Positions 62,442 through 64,000 of a stretch of 64,000 nucleotides of DNA are shown here, piece by piece. Under the pieces are notes generated by a model. The model had not been told where the DNA came from. It was given only the letters and a program-made list of their open reading frames with translations, and did no database searches. Position 1 is the stretch's first letter; each line of letters starts with the position of its first letter. The translations under genes were made by a program, and so were the position numbers. The DNA comes from AWTP1-9 sp035703165 (GTDB lineage: Bacteria; Bacteroidota; Bacteroidia; Chitinophagales; Chitinophagaceae), in NCBI GenBank assembly GCA_035703165.1, contig DASSYR010000065.1, forward strand, positions 1 to 64,000. Direction: 5' to 3'.

Positions 62442-64000
62442 TTAATTTAAACTTCTAAAATCTACGGGCACTAACTTACTCACCCCCGCTTCCTGCATGG
62501 TTACACCATAAATAACATCCACACTTCCCATGGTTTGTTTATTGTGTGTAACAATAATGAACTGGGAGTTTTCACTAAACTTACGGATCATATTGGTAAA
62601 CTTGCCTACGTTAGCATCATCTAAAGGAGCATCTACTTCATCTAAAATACAAAAAGGGGCAGGCTTTATCAGGTAAATGGCGAACAGTAATGCTGTTGCC
62701 GTTAAAGTTTTTTCTCCTCCACTCAATTGTGTTATGGATGATGGACGTTTGCCCTTTGGTTTGGCTACAATATCAATTCCTGTTTCAGCGAGATTTTCCG
62801 GGCTTTCCAAAATTAAATCAGCAGTATCTTCTTCTGTAAATAAGGCCTTAAATACTTTTTGGAAATTTTCTCTAACCTTATTAAAAGTGTCCAGGAACTG
62901 TTGGTTGGCAGTAGCCTCTACTTCCTGAATGGTTTGTAATAAACTTTCTTTAGCAGTTACGAGGTCATCTTTTTGTTCTACAATAAATTCGTAACGCTTC
63001 TTCATTTCGGTAAAAGCCTCAATAGCCATAGGGTTAACTTCACCCATGTTCTCCAGTCGTTTCTTCATACGATCAACTGATGCCTGCAGTTCTTCCTGGG
63101 GAGTATCTGTTGTCCGTGGTTCGTCTAATACCTGTTCTAAATCTACTTTAAACTCTACACTCAGCCTTTCCTTCATCCCGGCCAGATGAAGCTTTAGTTC
63201 ATTGAGTTTATCTTTTATTTCACCCAATAAATGCTCTACCATTTCCTTATCCTTTACTAAATGCCGTAGTTCACTTTCCTTCTCACCCAATGCATTACGC
63301 ATGTTGTAATATGCCTGGTCAGCCTCATTTAATTTCTTTTCCTCAGTGTCTTTATTCTGTAATAAACCAATTAAAAAAGATTCAAGCTCTCCGAGCAAAT
63401 TTTGTGATTCAATAATGTTAGAAGCCGTTTCGTTTAATTGCACGGAATTGTTATCAATTTGAGTTTTTAAATCATTTAACTGGTTTGATTTAAATTCATA
63501 CTCTTGTTTAAGTGATGTTAATTTACTTTGCTGGCGTGTGTAACTTAAATTATTCTCGTTAAAAGCTGCATTGGCAAAGTTATATTCCTGTTCGGCAGTC
63601 GTATAATCCTGTTCAATTACATCTAATTTTTCGCCTAATTCCAATAGTTGGGTATTAAGCTTATCTAACTCAACTCTTTGAGAAGAAATTGCATCGTGAT
63701 TTTGTTGTAATTGGCCTTCTAAATCTTCTATACGATGAACGGCATTCTGCTCCATTGCATTCAAACTCTCCATCTTATTTTGTAAACCAAATACCTGGTT
63801 GGTAAGTTGATTTATTTCCTGTTCTGTTTGACGGATGGCATTTTCTTTCAATTGTTCATTATAGCCAATAACTTCGTTATGACGGATTTGAATAGTTGAT
63901 TTCAGATCAAGTACTACTTTTTCCTGGTTGAGGATTTCTTCTTCTAGCTTTTCCATGTTTTTAACCCGGCCTAATTTTTTCCCTTCAAATAAGCCAACAC
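62442..64000 (-). CDS. smc: Chromosome segregation protein SMC, C-terminal part, cut by window edge
   Basis: The frame stays open past the ATG at 63956 to the window end (GLFEGKKLGRVKN precedes it), so this is a truncated gene rather than a 504-aa protein. GLFEGKKLGR is the conserved start of the region after the hinge. About 300 residues of coiled coil (LNAMEQNAVHRIEDLEGQLQQ and onward) follow, then the head half with the ABC signature ITQLSGGEKTL and Walker B CILDEVDAPLDD. SMC organises chromosomes with ScpA/ScpB. Confidence 0.95.
   Translation of the reverse strand, partial: VGLFEGKKLGRVKNMEKLEEEILNQEKVVLDLKSTIQIRHNEVIGYNEQLKENAIRQTEQEINQLTNQVFGLQNKMESLNAMEQNAVHRIEDLEGQLQQNHDAISSQRVELDKLNTQLLELGEKLDVIEQDYTTAEQEYNFANAAFNENNLSYTRQQSKLTSLKQEYEFKSNQLNDLKTQIDNNSVQLNETASNIIESQNLLGELESFLIGLLQNKDTEEKKLNEADQAYYNMRNALGEKESELRHLVKDKEMVEHLLGEIKDKLNELKLHLAGMKERLSVEFKVDLEQVLDEPRTTDTPQEELQASVDRMKKRLENMGEVNPMAIEAFTEMKKRYEFIVEQKDDLVTAKESLLQTIQEVEATANQQFLDTFNKVRENFQKVFKALFTEEDTADLILESPENLAETGIDIVAKPKGKRPSSITQLSGGEKTLTATALLFAIYLIKPAPFCILDEVDAPLDDANVGKFTNMIRKFSENSQFIIVTHNKQTMGSVDVIYGVTMQEAGVSKLVPVDFRSLN

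Noticed and set aside
62442..63956. Stand-alone 504-aa SMC-like protein
   Set aside because: The frame remains open upstream of the ATG with conserved SMC sequence to the window edge, so it is a truncated smc gene.

Overview
The window looks like a stretch of a low-GC Bacteroidota chromosome, probably Chitinophagaceae or a close relative. The lineage is inferred from four things: C-terminal type IX secretion (T9SS) sorting domains on secreted proteins, carboxypeptidase-regulatory-domain TonB receptors of the OMP_b-brl_3 type, futalosine-route menaquinone synthesis (MqnE), and promoters of the form TTG-N19-TAnnTTTG. Three of these promoters match exactly (upstream of tRNA-His, rpmE2 and the DUF1599 gene). 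Shine-Dalgarno sequences are almost absent, as expected for the phylum, with one striking exception at 40881-40889. No prophage, CRISPR array, transposase or defence island is visible. Almost everything is core or lineage-typical.

Layout. 1-4059: a truncated tail-specific protease, a nucleoside permease and the GDP-fucose pair gmd-fcl. 4208-7575: a secreted M43 metalloprotease with a T9SS tail, followed closely by mqnE. 7675-10179: two secreted proteins that share a related FN3-like domain, separated by a possible sRNA or attenuated leader. 10617-12500: a MATE exporter, then tRNA-Arg(TCT) preceded by a broken 5' copy that carries a 20-bp perfect palindrome. 12578-14077: ung and a PlsC acyltransferase. 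14079-20838: an outer-envelope cluster (LptD, AmiC-type amidase, MlaD/MCE protein, OstA-like protein). 20918-26905: NhaD, an M20 amidohydrolase, recF plus DUF721, a small gene with no ATG start, a DUF2231-like membrane protein and a coiled-coil hypothetical.

26944-31651: an orphan DppB-type permease, DoxX/MauE-like protein, DUF1599 protein and divergent folP, then tRNA-His and a DUF445 protein. 31809-37453: a TonB receptor, pcm, GtrA, a small outer-membrane protein and a glycerophosphodiesterase. 37537-42711: small accessory enzymes (methyltransferase, SDR, RibD-like reductase, DUF1572, glycogen-binding domain, DUF1223, YHS). 42860-46186: nitrilase, GMP reductase, a cytochrome-like lipoprotein and an acyl-CoA-binding protein. 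46200-51580: a surface-polysaccharide patch (GT4, flippase, FkbM methyltransferase) running into a Kir-type channel and Sua5. 51627-64000: a GlmU-like/TPI operon, L31 type B, a 44-aa membrane peptide, YajQ, a second TonB receptor, Lgt, a secreted HMA-like protein, pyrE, Nudix, a thioesterase, coaD and the C-terminal half of SMC.

How the genes fit together. The clearest functional unit is the envelope cluster at 14079-20838: LPS insertion (LptD and an OstA-like partner), lipid transport (MCE) and peptidoglycan hydrolysis (amidase), with a small inverted repeat between the divergent halves. A second theme is surface glycans (gmd/fcl and the 46-49 kb patch). I did not find a convincing undescribed multigene system. 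The most unusual items are the broken tRNA-Arg copy with its inserted palindrome, the small coding region at 25445-25822 that lacks any ATG, the possible sRNA/leader at 8115-8319, and the lone strong Shine-Dalgarno.
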